A stretch of 64,000 bases of DNA from Variovorax sp. IB41 (GTDB lineage Bacteria; Pseudomonadota; Gammaproteobacteria; Burkholderiales; Burkholderiaceae_C): assembly GCF_016405905.1 (NCBI RefSeq), contig NZ_JAEFCB010000012.1:62001-126000 (forward strand), written 5' to 3'. Positions 49,319-56,737 of the stretch are shown here, piece by piece; the first letter of the stretch is position 1; every line of letters starts with the position of its first letter. The notes beneath the pieces are model-generated. The model was not told the origin of the DNA. It saw nothing but the letters and a program-made list of their open reading frames with translations, and did not search any database. The position numbers and the translations under genes were made by a program.

Positions 49319-50344
49319 ATGGCTGCCTCCCGCCCCCGTCGCACGCTGCCCGTGCGCGGGCTGGCGGGCCGAGGCGGCCGGGCTTCTGGCGACAAGGACG
49401 CCTCGCCCGACGAGGCGCTCTTAGCCGACCCGCTGGCGCTCAACGCGGCGCTGCCACGCGGTGCCGTGACCGAGCAACTGATCGGCGGCGAAGGCGCAGA
49501 CGCGCTGACCATCTACCTGCGCCAGGTCCGGCGCACCGAGCTGTTCACCCCCGACGAGGAATTCAAGACCGCCTGCGCCGCGCGGTCCGGCGATTTCGCG
49601 GCGCGGCAATCGATGATCGAGCACAACCTGCGGCTCGTGGTCAACATCGCCAAGGGGTACCTCGGACGCGGCGTGCCGCTGTCGGACCTCATCGAGGAGG
49701 GCAATCTCGGGCTGATGCATGCCATCACCAAGTTCGAGCCCGAGCGCGGTTTCCGTTTTTCCACGTATGCGACCTGGTGGATCCGCCAGTCGGTCGAACG
49801 CGCGGTCATGACGCAGGCGCGCGCGATTCGCCTGCCGGTGCACGTGGTGCGCGAACTGCAGCAGGTGCTGCGGGCCCGCCGCACGCTCGAAGGCGATGCG
49901 GAGTTTGTGGCGCGCCGGCCCGACGGCGTGCGCGTGGAAGACATCGCCGCGCTGCTCGGCCGCGACGTGCAGGCGGTGGCCGACCTGCTGGCCCTCTCCG
50001 AAGCGCCGCGTTCGCTCGATGCCGGCGATGCGCGCGGGGACGAAGGCTTCAAGCTGGCCGACACCGTGGCATCCGACGACGAGCAGGGCAATCCGAGCGG
50101 CGTGACGCAGGCGCACGAGGTGGAGCGCCTGCTCGACCAGTGGGTCCACGCGCTCGATGCCCGCGAGCGCGAGGTGCTGGAGGGCCGCTACGGCCTGCAC
50201 GACCGCGAGCCTGAAACGCTCGAGGTGCTGAGCGTGCGCCTGGGCCTCACGCGCGAGCGCGTCAGGCAGATCCAGAACGAGGCGCTCGCCAAGATGCGCC
50301 GCCAACTGGCGCGCTCGGGCATCGGGCGGGACGCGCTGTTCTAG
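49319..50344 (+). CDS. rpoS: RNA polymerase sigma factor RpoS
   Basis: The stationary-phase and stress sigma factor, 341 residues. Region 1.2 begins [21 protein letters not shown]. Region 2 ([30 protein letters not shown] and [18 protein letters not shown]) and region 4.2 ([21 protein letters not shown]) are complete. The Arg-rich N-terminus of about 60 residues is variable. The surE-pcm-nlpD order upstream supports RpoS over RpoD or RpoH. rlmD follows after 43 bases. Confidence 0.96.
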   Translation: MAASRPRRTLPVRGLAGRGGRASGDKDASPDEALLADPLALNAALPRGAVTEQLIGGEGADALTIYLRQVRRTELFTPDEEFKTACAARSGDFAARQSMIEHNLRLVVNIAKGYLGRGVPLSDLIEEGNLGLMHAITKFEPERGFRFSTYATWWIRQSVERAVMTQARAIRLPVHVVRELQQVLRARRTLEGDAEFVARRPDGVRVEDIAALLGRDVQAVADLLALSEAPRSLDAGDARGDEGFKLADTVASDDEQGNPSGVTQAHEVERLLDQWVHALDAREREVLEGRYGLHDREPETLEVLSVRLGLTRERVRQIQNEALAKMRRQLARSGIGRDALF

Positions 50345-50387
50345 CAGGGCGAAAAAGCGGGGGCGGCCGCACTGAGACAATCGGGGG

Positions 50388-51824
50388 ATGACGGAATCCA
50401 TCGAAGAAAAGAAAGTCCCCACGAACCCCAGCGAAGAATGGCTGAACGTCGAGTCGCTCGACCTCGACGCGCAGGGCGTTTCCCACAAGGCCGACGGCAT
50501 GGTCGTATTTATCGAAGGCGCATTGCCGTTCGAGGAAGTGCAGTTCAACGTCCATCGCCGCAAGAACAACTGGGAGCAGGGCACGGTCACCCACATCCGG
50601 CGCGAGTCGTCGCAGCGGGTGCGTCCCGGCTGCCCGCATTTCGGCCTGCACACCGGCGCCTGCGGCGGCTGCAAGATGCAGCACCTGGACGCGGCCGCGC
50701 AAGTGGCCGTGAAGCAGCGCGCCATGGAGGACAACCTGTGGCACCTGGGCAAGGTGCGCCCCGACAACGTGCTGCGCCCGCTCGAAGGGCCGGCATGGCA
50801 CTACCGTTACCGCGCGCGCCTGTCGGTGCGCCACGTGGTCAAGAAGGGCACGGTGCTGATCGGCTTTCACGAGCGCAAGAGCCGCTACCTGGCCGACATG
50901 CAGGTGTGCCCGGTGCTGCCCAAACAAGTCAGCGACATGCTGATGCCGCTGCGCGCGCTGATCGGCTCCATGGACGCGCGCGAGACCTGCCCGCAGATCG
51001 AGCTCGCCTGCGGCGATGCGCCGGGCTCCACGGCGCTCGGCACCATCGCCCTGGTGCTGCGGCACCTGCAGCCCCTGTCAGGCGCCGATATCGACCGGCT
51101 GAAGGCGTTTGCCGCGCAGAACGAAGGCGTGCAGTGGTGGCTGCAGGCCAAGGGGCCGGAAACGGTGAAGCTGCTGGAAGAAGGCGGCACGCCGCTCGCG
51201 TACCGCCTGCCCGAATTCGGCGTGACGATGCCGTTCAAGCCGACCGATTTCACGCAGGTCAATCCGCACATCAACCGCGCGCTGGTGGGCAAGGCGCTCC
51301 GCCTGCTCGACGTGCAGTCCGACGAGCGGGTCATCGACTGGTTCTGCGGTCTGGGCAACTTCACCTTGCCGCTGGCGAGCCAGGCGCGCGAGGTGCTGGG
51401 CATCGAGGGCAGCGACACGCTGGTGGCGCGGGCGACCGACAACTTCAAGAAGAACCAGCCCGCAACGAGTGCGCGTCGAGCGCTTTCGGCGACGCAGTTC
51501 GTGGCACGCAATCTGTTCGAGATGACGCCGGCCATGCTGGTGGCCGATGGCAGCGCCGACAAGTGGCTGGTCGATCCGCCGCGCGAAGGCGCCTTCGCGC
51601 TGGCCAAGGCGATGGCCGACCTGCATCAGCAGCCTGAACTTCGCACCGACGGCTGGACGCCGCCCAAGCGCATCGTCTACGTGAGCTGCAACCCGTCGAC
51701 GCTGGCGCGCGATGCGGGTCTGCTGGTGCATCAGGCGGGCTACCGGTGCACGTTCGCGGGCGTGGTCAACATGTTCCCGCACACGGCGCACGTCGAGTCG
51801 ATTGCGGTTTTCGACCTGGAATGA
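50388..51824 (+). CDS. rlmD: 23S rRNA (uracil-C5)-methyltransferase RlmD
   Basis: A 478-residue SAM-dependent RNA methyltransferase of the TrmA/RlmC/RlmD group, which methylates U1939 of 23S rRNA. An N-terminal TRAM-like segment is followed by an Fe-S cluster motif ([20 protein letters not shown], with a further Cys in MQVCPVL). The SAM-binding motif is [21 protein letters not shown] and the nucleophile Cys in [12 protein letters not shown] complete the catalytic site. It follows rpoS on the same strand and ends at a strong terminator. Confidence 0.93.
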   Translation: MTESIEEKKVPTNPSEEWLNVESLDLDAQGVSHKADGMVVFIEGALPFEEVQFNVHRRKNNWEQGTVTHIRRESSQRVRPGCPHFGLHTGACGGCKMQHLDAAAQVAVKQRAMEDNLWHLGKVRPDNVLRPLEGPAWHYRYRARLSVRHVVKKGTVLIGFHERKSRYLADMQVCPVLPKQVSDMLMPLRALIGSMDARETCPQIELACGDAPGSTALGTIALVLRHLQPLSGADIDRLKAFAAQNEGVQWWLQAKGPETVKLLEEGGTPLAYRLPEFGVTMPFKPTDFTQVNPHINRALVGKALRLLDVQSDERVIDWFCGLGNFTLPLASQAREVLGIEGSDTLVARATDNFKKNQPATSARRALSATQFVARNLFEMTPAMLVADGSADKWLVDPPREGAFALAKAMADLHQQPELRTDGWTPPKRIVYVSCNPSTLARDAGLLVHQAGYRCTFAGVVNMFPHTAHVESIAVFDLE

Positions 51825-51850
51825 AAAAGGGCCCCTCGGGGCCCTTTGTC
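51825..51850. terminator. Intrinsic terminator
   Basis: The stem AAAGGGCCCC / GGGGCCCTTT lies directly after the rlmD stop, with A residues before and T after. It may also serve the convergent BI-1 gene. Confidence 0.88.
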
Positions 51851-51869
51851 ATTGCGCGGTGTCGCTCGA

Positions 51870-52571
51870 TCAGTCGCGTTCACCGCCGAAAATGCCCAAG
51901 AGGGCGAGCAAGCTCTGGAACACGTTGAACAGGTCCAGGTACAGGGCCAGCGTGGCGGTGATGTAGTTGGTTTCGCCGCCGTCCATGATCTGCTTCAGGT
52001 CATAGAGCATGTAGGCCGAGAAGATGCCGATGGCGGCCACCGAGATGACCAGCATGCCCGTGGTCGAGCCGACGAACACGTTGATGATCGCGCCGAACAT
52101 CAGAACCAGTGCGCCGACGAACAGGAATTTGCCCATGCCCGACAGGTCGCGCTTGATGAAGGTGGCCAGCGTGGCCATCACCAGGAACACGCCCGCCGTG
52201 CCACCGAAGGCCGTCATGACGAGTTCGGAGCCGTTCTTGAAGCCGAGCACCATCGCGATCAGGCGCGAGAGCATGAGGCCCATGAAGAAGGTAAAGGCCA
52301 GCAGCACCGGCACGCCGGCGGCCGAGTTCTTGGTCTTCTCGATGGCGAACATGAAGCCGAATGCGCCGCCGAGGAAGACGATCAGGCCGAGTCCGCCGGT
52401 AAGCGAGCGCGTGAGGCCGGTGCTCACGCCGAGCCAGGCGCCCAGCACGGTAGGCACCATGCTCAGTGCCAGCAGCCAGTAGGTGTTGCGCAGGACGCGT
52501 TGGCGCTCCGCCTGCGGCAACGTCTGGCCGTAGCCAGTGGAAGTGTCGAGGGTGGTGACGCGGTCGTTCAT
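51870..52571 (-). CDS. Bax inhibitor-1/YccA family membrane protein
   Basis: A 233-residue protein of seven membrane helices. Family features are NTYWLLALSMVPTVLGAWLGV in helix 1 and the C-terminal SAYMLYDLKQIMDGGETNYI, whose two Asp residues form the pH-sensing pair of YetJ-type BI-1 channels. In E. coli YccA binds FtsH. The start at 52571 (MNDRVTTLDTSTGYGQ) is a typical N-terminus. Probably monocistronic. Confidence 0.92.
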   Translation of the reverse strand: MNDRVTTLDTSTGYGQTLPQAERQRVLRNTYWLLALSMVPTVLGAWLGVSTGLTRSLTGGLGLIVFLGGAFGFMFAIEKTKNSAAGVPVLLAFTFFMGLMLSRLIAMVLGFKNGSELVMTAFGGTAGVFLVMATLATFIKRDLSGMGKFLFVGALVLMFGAIINVFVGSTTGMLVISVAAIGIFSAYMLYDLKQIMDGGETNYITATLALYLDLFNVFQSLLALLGIFGGERD

Positions 52572-52732
52572 GGCCGAAGCTCCTGTGGTTGCTGCTACGC
52601 AGTTGGGCGCATTCTAGGTGTCTGCAAGAGGCGGGCGTTCGAAAGACCGTATCGGGGTTGTTCTTAAGCGGCTGGAGCTTTTTGAGGCGGGCGGCCGTTA
52701 TGCTGTCGGGTTTTTACGCAACCTGAGCTCAC

Positions 52733-53140
52733 ATGAAGACCAAATCATTCCTCGAACTCGCCGACGTCAAGGCCATCGCCGCAGCGGCTGAAGCCGAGGC
52801 CCTCAAGAACAACTGGGCCGTGACCATCGCCATCTCGGACGATGCCGGCAACCTGCTCTGGCTGCAGCGCCTGGACGGCGCCGCGGCGCTGTCGTCGCAC
52901 ATCGCTCCCGCCAAGGCGCACACGGCGGCCATGGGCCGGCGCGAGAGCAAGGTCTACGAGGACATCATCAACGGCGGCCGCACGGCGTTCCTGACGGCGC
53001 CCGCGGTGCAGGGCCTGCTCGAAGGCGGCGTGCCGATCGTGAAGGACGGCCAGGTCATCGGCGCGGTCGGCGTGAGCGGTGTGAAGTCGAACGAAGACGC
53101 ACAGATTGCCAAGGCGGGCATCGCGGCGATCGGCCTCTGA
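52733..53140 (+). CDS. GlcG/HbpS family heme-binding-like protein
   Basis: A 135-residue protein of the GlcG/HbpS (DUF336) family. The core AEAEALKNNWAVTIAISDDAGNLLWLQRLDGA and the Gly-rich end IVKDGQVIGAVGVSG are typical. Some members bind heme and others accompany glycolate or diol metabolism, so heme binding is uncertain. The neighbour at the convergent side is hemP and the iron island, which gives mild support. No signal peptide is seen. Confidence 0.85.
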   Translation: MKTKSFLELADVKAIAAAAEAEALKNNWAVTIAISDDAGNLLWLQRLDGAAALSSHIAPAKAHTAAMGRRESKVYEDIINGGRTAFLTAPAVQGLLEGGVPIVKDGQVIGAVGVSGVKSNEDAQIAKAGIAAIGL

Positions 53141-53160
53141 GTCTTTCTCGCTTCACAAAG

Positions 53161-53190
53161 CAAAACGCCGACTTCGAGGTCGGCGTTTTC
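53161..53190. terminator. Intrinsic terminator
   Basis: AAAACGCCGAC and GTCGGCGTTTT form an 11-base stem with a small loop. It follows the GlcG-family gene and can also act on the minus strand for hemP. Confidence 0.88.
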
Positions 53191-53321
53191 TTTGGAGCGT
53201 TCAGCGTGAAAAAAAGCTTGGCTAGTCGGCGAACCGTTGGCTAGCAAAAAACGACCCTTCGGAGATGAATCTCCTTGAGTCGCCCCACGATGAAACTTGC
53301 GCGGAGGGCGTGCTGAGCGAC

Positions 53322-53534
53322 TTATTTGGTCAGGATCAGCTTGCCGAGTTTGGTGGCTTGGAGCCGGTAGAGCGAACCGTTGTGCATGATGCCCACGGTC
53401 TTGCTTCCCTTGAGAAGCTCCGTGCTTTCGACCATCGGCACCGGACGCGATGCCTGGATCGACGCATGACCGCCACCCGATTGGTCGAGCGAAGGATGGT
53501 TCAGAACAGTGAAGGCGTTCGGTGTGGCTGGCAT
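53322..53534 (-). CDS. hemP: Hemin uptake protein HemP
   Basis: A 70-residue HemP. The conserved C-terminal core is present (STELLKGSKTVGIMHNGSLYRLQATKLGKLILTK, residues 37-70, of which SLYRLQATKLGKLILTK is diagnostic). In Burkholderia, HemP is a small Fur-regulated protein required for heme uptake, possibly through activation of the receptor gene. A near-perfect Fur box overlaps its -10 element. No heme receptor gene is visible in this window. Downstream of tonB-exbB-exbD on the same strand but with its own promoter. Confidence 0.92.
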   Translation of the reverse strand: MPATPNAFTVLNHPSLDQSGGGHASIQASRPVPMVESTELLKGSKTVGIMHNGSLYRLQATKLGKLILTK

Positions 53535-53561
53535 TTGGAGTTCCGTGATCGAAGCGATGAC

Positions 53562-53592
53562 TGAATGATAACGATTCTCAAATAGAAGTCAA
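53562..53592 (-). promoter_or_regulatory. hemP promoter with Fur box
   Basis: On the minus strand TTGACT (53587-53592) and TATCAT (53565-53570) are 16 bases apart. A Fur box, TGAATGATAACGATTCTCA on the plus strand (53562-53580), covers the -10, so iron-bound Fur should block transcription. The start codon is about 30 bases downstream. Confidence 0.8.
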
Positions 53593-53631
53593 TCGCGAAG
53601 ATTGATTTTTTTCACACGCTTCGAATCCAGA

Positions 53632-54045
53632 TCACTTCGCGTCGGGTTCGGTGATGAAACCGATCTTGCGCACGCCGGCTTCCCGCGCTTCAGACATGGC
53701 CTTGGCCACGCGTTCATAGCGCACGGCCTTGTCGCCGCGGATGTGCAACTCGGGTTGCGGTTCCTTGGCGGCTTCGGCGGCGAGGCGGCTGGGCAATTCG
53801 CTGTCGTCGATCTTCGTTTCGTTCCAGTAGTAGCTTCCGTCGGCCGTGACGCTGAACAGGATGTTCTGCGGCTTGGGCTGCTCGGGCTCGCTGGTGGCGC
53901 GAGGAAGATCGATATTGACCGCGTGCTTCATCACCGGCACGGTGATGATGAAGATGATCAAAAGCACCAGCATGACGTCGACCAGCGGCGTCATGTTGAT
54001 CTCGTTCATCACCTCATCGGGTTCGTCTTGTGTTCCGAAGGCCAT
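53632..54045 (-). CDS. exbD: Biopolymer transport protein ExbD
   Basis: ExbD, 137 residues, part of the inner-membrane motor that powers TonB with the proton gradient. The single helix carries the essential Asp23 (MTPLVDVMLVLLIIFIITVPV region); the periplasmic domain follows. ExbD has the N-terminal acidic QDEPDEVMNEINMTP typical of the family. It begins five bases after exbB and is the last gene of tonB-exbB-exbD. Confidence 0.94.
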   Translation of the reverse strand: MAFGTQDEPDEVMNEINMTPLVDVMLVLLIIFIITVPVMKHAVNIDLPRATSEPEQPKPQNILFSVTADGSYYWNETKIDDSELPSRLAAEAAKEPQPELHIRGDKAVRYERVAKAMSEAREAGVRKIGFITEPDAK

Positions 54046-54050
54046 GGTGC

Positions 54051-54767
54051 TCAGCCCTTCTTGAGCGGAACCACGATGGCATCGCCGCTACCGCTTTGCA
54101 CGCGGGCGCCGGTGACGAAGTAGGCATGCAGGTCGTGTGCGAAGCTGTTGAGCTTGGTCAGTACGAACTTGTTGCCGCGAACCAGCGCGTTGTAGCCGAG
54201 CACGGCGGGAATCGCCACTGCCAGGCCGAGCGCCGTCATGATCAGCGCCTCGCCGATCGGGCCCGCCACCTTGTCGATGGTGGCCTGGCCGGCCGAGCCG
54301 ATGCTCATCAGTGCGTGGTAGATGCCCCACACCGTGCCGAACAGGCCGATGAAAGGTGCCGTGGAGCCCACCGATGCCAGGATGGCAAGGCCGGTTTGAA
54401 GGCGAGCGGTGAACGCGTCGATGCCGTTGCGCAGAGCGCGCGTGATCCAGTCGCTCACGTCGAGCGCATCGTGCAGGTGAGCCTTGGTGTTGCGGTGGTG
54501 TGCCGCCGCTTCGCGGCCTTCGAGCGCCAGCGCGCGGAAGGGGTTGCTGTCGTCCTTGCCGAGCTTGTTCAGCGCGGTGGCGAAGTCTTCGCTGTGCCAG
54601 AAGTCCTGCGAGTGCTTGGCGAGGCGCTTGTACTTGATGACGTCGAGCGCCTTGACGACGATCACGATCCACGATGCGAGCGACATGCCGATCAATAGCA
54701 CCGCGACGGCCTTGGTGACGAAATCGCCCTGATTCCAGACGTTCATCAAGCCGAATTGGGAGTCCAT
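54051..54767 (-). CDS. exbB: Biopolymer transport protein ExbB
   Basis: ExbB, 238 residues, of the MotA/TolQ/ExbB proton-channel family. Three helices: WNQGDFVTKAVAVLLIGMSL at the N-terminus, and GLAILASVGSTAPFIGLFGTVWGIYHAL and GEALIMTALGLAVAIPAVLGYNAL near the C-terminus. The pore threonines are in the second and third. It follows tonB by 14 bases. Confidence 0.94.
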   Translation of the reverse strand: MDSQFGLMNVWNQGDFVTKAVAVLLIGMSLASWIVIVVKALDVIKYKRLAKHSQDFWHSEDFATALNKLGKDDSNPFRALALEGREAAAHHRNTKAHLHDALDVSDWITRALRNGIDAFTARLQTGLAILASVGSTAPFIGLFGTVWGIYHALMSIGSAGQATIDKVAGPIGEALIMTALGLAVAIPAVLGYNALVRGNKFVLTKLNSFAHDLHAYFVTGARVQSGSGDAIVVPLKKG

Positions 54768-54781
54768 AAAGTGCCTTCTTG

Positions 54782-55501
54782 TTACTTGGGTTGATCAAAA
54801 ATAATGGACGCCGGAAGCATGAAAAGCGTGTCTTCGTTGGCGTTTGGAAATTGCGAGACGGTGAGCGAAGACAGTGCGACTGCATCACGGGCCGCCTTGT
54901 CCAGCCGGTCGTAGCCGCTGGACTTCTGTATCTCGGTACGTTTCACGGTGCCGTTGCGGGTGAAATAGACCGCGATGACCACGGTGCCGTATTCGCCGAG
55001 CCGGTCGCTCAGGGCAGGCCGCCGAGGGGCTGGCTTGCGCAGCCACTGTGCTTGCGCGGCGGTGACTTCGACAACCTTGGGCGCAGCGGGCGGTGCAGGC
55101 GGCGGCGCCGGCGGCGCTGGGGGAGCGGGTTCGGGTGCCGGAGGCGCGGGCGGCGGCGGCGGTTCGGTAGTTCCGACCGGGGCCGCAGGCGCCGGCGTCG
55201 GCTTGGGCTCGCGAATGGCCTGCGGTCGCGGAGGAGGCGGCGCCTTGGTCACCTTGGGCGGTGGGGGCGGAGGCGGCGGCGGGTCCACCTTGGGTTTCGG
55301 TGGCTCGACGAACTGGCTCATGATTTCCACCGGAATCACCACTTCGGCGGCCCGCCGCAGCAGGCCGCTTTGCAACGCCCAGAGCGCAGCCGCGTGAAAC
55401 AGGATGACGCCGCTCGCAATGACGACATTGCGCGAGAGGCCAAAAACCGAGGGGGGAGGGGCAAAGCGGTCAGACACGATCAACCATTCGAGTGCGGACA
55501 C
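54782..55501 (-). CDS. tonB: Energy transducer TonB
   Basis: TonB, 239 residues, links the ExbBD motor to outer-membrane receptors. An N-terminal anchor helix (VVIASGVILFHAAALWALQ, with the conserved His), a long Pro-rich spacer (residues 65-150, including runs of up to nine Pro), and the C-terminal domain with YFTRNGTVKRTEIQKSSGYDRLD are present. The polyproline runs should need EF-P for translation. It is first in tonB-exbB-exbD and lies 80 bases after bfd, probably on the Fur-controlled bfd transcript. Confidence 0.93.
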   Translation of the reverse strand: MSALEWLIVSDRFAPPPSVFGLSRNVVIASGVILFHAAALWALQSGLLRRAAEVVIPVEIMSQFVEPPKPKVDPPPPPPPPPKVTKAPPPPRPQAIREPKPTPAPAAPVGTTEPPPPPAPPAPEPAPPAPPAPPPAPPAAPKVVEVTAAQAQWLRKPAPRRPALSDRLGEYGTVVIAVYFTRNGTVKRTEIQKSSGYDRLDKAARDAVALSSLTVSQFPNANEDTLFMLPASIIFDQPK

Positions 55502-55540
55502 GGCAAAACGTGCCCCGATTGCAGCAAAACCGCTACGACG

Positions 55541-55615
55541 TTACTTGCGAAAAATCCACCAGACCGAGCCTGCAACCAAGATCAGGCTGCCGCCGAGTGC
55601 CGAGACGAGTTCCAT
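55541..55615 (-). CDS. Possible 24-residue single-helix membrane peptide
   Basis: A tiny frame, MELVSALGGSLILVAGSVWW then IFRK, that would span the membrane once with a basic C-terminal tail. It overlaps the 3' end of bfd by 34 bases and ends 39 bases before tonB. A weak GGAAAG/AAGG ribosome site precedes it. I do not know a family for it and it may be chance. Confidence 0.25.
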   Translation of the reverse strand: MELVSALGGSLILVAGSVWWIFRK

Positions 55616-55854
55616 GCCTTGCTTTCCGTGATGGAGCTGGCAAGCTGGATCGCCCTCGGACCCGATTCGCGGTTCAGCGCGGCGACCGGATGCGAAGCGC
55701 TGCACTGCGCGACGATATCGCGCGCACAACCTTCACATTGACCACACTGGGTGGCCACGCCAAGCTCGAATTGGACTTCGTCGAACGTCATGCCGGCTCG
55801 CACATGACGTGCGATTTCACGGTCGGAGACTCGGCGGCAGACGCAAACGATCAT
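55582..55854 (-). CDS. bfd: Bacterioferritin-associated ferredoxin
   Basis: Bfd, 90 residues, a [2Fe-2S] protein that reduces bacterioferritin cores to release iron. Ligand cysteines are Cys4, Cys6, Cys37 and Cys40 (IVCVCRRVSDREI and TQCGQCEGC). It is about 20 residues longer than typical Bfd at the C-terminus. Start at 55854 was chosen since it gives the standard MIVCVC N-terminus. A Fur-like box lies 46-67 bases upstream. The bacterioferritin gene itself begins beyond the right edge of the window. Confidence 0.93.
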   Translation of the reverse strand: MIVCVCRRVSDREIARHVRAGMTFDEVQFELGVATQCGQCEGCARDIVAQCSASHPVAALNRESGPRAIQLASSITESKAWNSSRHSAAA

Positions 55855-55899
55855 GGCGGTGAAAGCGGCAGTTGGCTGGCTGTTGGTTGCCCGATTATA

Positions 55900-55921
55900 A
55901 ATAAGAATCCATCGCATTTGC
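55900..55921 (-). promoter_or_regulatory. Fur-like box before bfd
   Basis: AATAAGAATCCATCGCATTT matches the betaproteobacterial Fur pattern in its outer arms (AAGAAT...CATTT) and lies 46-67 bases before the bfd start. It is a weaker match than the hemP box. Confidence 0.5.
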
Positions 55922-55969
55922 AATAACTATGGTGTTACCGGACTTTTGCGACGGTTCCTTGGCAACTCG

Positions 55970-56650
55970 CTACACCTCCGCCCAGAGCCGCAAAAGATTG
56001 TGATAGTGGCCCGTGAGCGCGACCGTCTCTTCGCACTCCCCGAGCCGGCCGCGCAATTTCTGGATGCTCTGGTCCAGCTCGAACAGCATGCTGCGTTGCT
56101 GATCGTTGCGCACCATGCTCTGGAGCCAGAAGAACGAGCAAACACGCGCCCCGCGAGTCACCGGATGAACGCGATGCAGGCTGCTCGCCGGATAAAGAAT
56201 GAGATCGCCAGCCGGCAGCTTGACCTCGTGCGATCCGTAGGTGTCGATCACCTCGAGTTCTCCCCCGTAGTAGTCCTCCGGATCGCACAGGAACAGCGTG
56301 CACGACAGGTCCGTGCGCAATTGCTGACCGCTTCCGGGCAGCGCACGAACCGCGCCGTCGACGTGAACCCCATAGTGCTCGCCGCCTTCATAGCGGTTGA
56401 AGAGCGGCGGAACGAACCGCGAGGGCAGCGCTGCCGAAAAGAAAAGCGAGTGACGCGCCAGCGCGGCCAGCACCGTGCTGGCGAGTTCGCGGCCGATGGG
56501 CGACGACTCCGGCAGTTGCTGGTTGCGCTTGACCTGCGCGCCCTGTTCGCCAACGGTCTCGCGGCCGTCGATCCAGCTGGTGGCATCCAGCGCCGCGCGC
56601 ATTTCGCGCACTTGGGTCGAGCTCAGGACCTCGGGCACATGCAGCATCAT
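55970..56650 (-). CDS. PKHD-type Fe(II)/2-oxoglutarate hydroxylase (PiuC/YbiX family)
   Basis: A 226-residue Fe2+-dependent dioxygenase. The iron facial triad is His96, Asp98 (YGVHVDGA) and His159 (SSLHRVHP); Arg169 would bind 2-oxoglutarate. Family members sit beside Fiu/PiuA-type catecholate siderophore receptors and are iron-regulated; their substrate is unknown, perhaps the siderophore. That pairing holds here, as the receptor gene is 87 bases upstream on the same strand. A hairpin terminator lies between them, so PiuC may be expressed at a lower level. Confidence 0.92.
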   Translation of the reverse strand: MMLHVPEVLSSTQVREMRAALDATSWIDGRETVGEQGAQVKRNQQLPESSPIGRELASTVLAALARHSLFFSAALPSRFVPPLFNRYEGGEHYGVHVDGAVRALPGSGQQLRTDLSCTLFLCDPEDYYGGELEVIDTYGSHEVKLPAGDLILYPASSLHRVHPVTRGARVCSFFWLQSMVRNDQQRSMLFELDQSIQKLRGRLGECEETVALTGHYHNLLRLWAEV

Positions 56651-56671
56651 TTTTCAGGCACTCCGCAATGA

Positions 56672-56697
56672 GAAAAGCCCCGGCGCAGGCCGGGGCT
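56672..56697 (-). terminator. Intrinsic terminator/attenuator after the receptor gene
   Basis: On the minus strand AGCCCCGGCC and its complement form a 9-base stem followed by TTTTCTC. It lies between the receptor stop and the PiuC start and may only partly stop transcription. Confidence 0.75.
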
Positions 56698-56737
56698 CGA
56701 GTTTCGCACCGTGCCGGGCGAACCCGGCAGGCAAGGA

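Noticed and set aside
53215-53250. Direct repeat TTGGCTAG (two copies about 20 bases apart) after the GlcG-family gene
   Set aside because: Two short copies with no target-site or array structure; no CRISPR or mobile element features around it.
53595-53616. Hairpin TCAATC-GCGAA-GATTGA followed by seven T on the plus strand
   Set aside because: It resembles a weak plus-strand terminator, but no plus-strand gene reads into it and it overlaps the hemP promoter.
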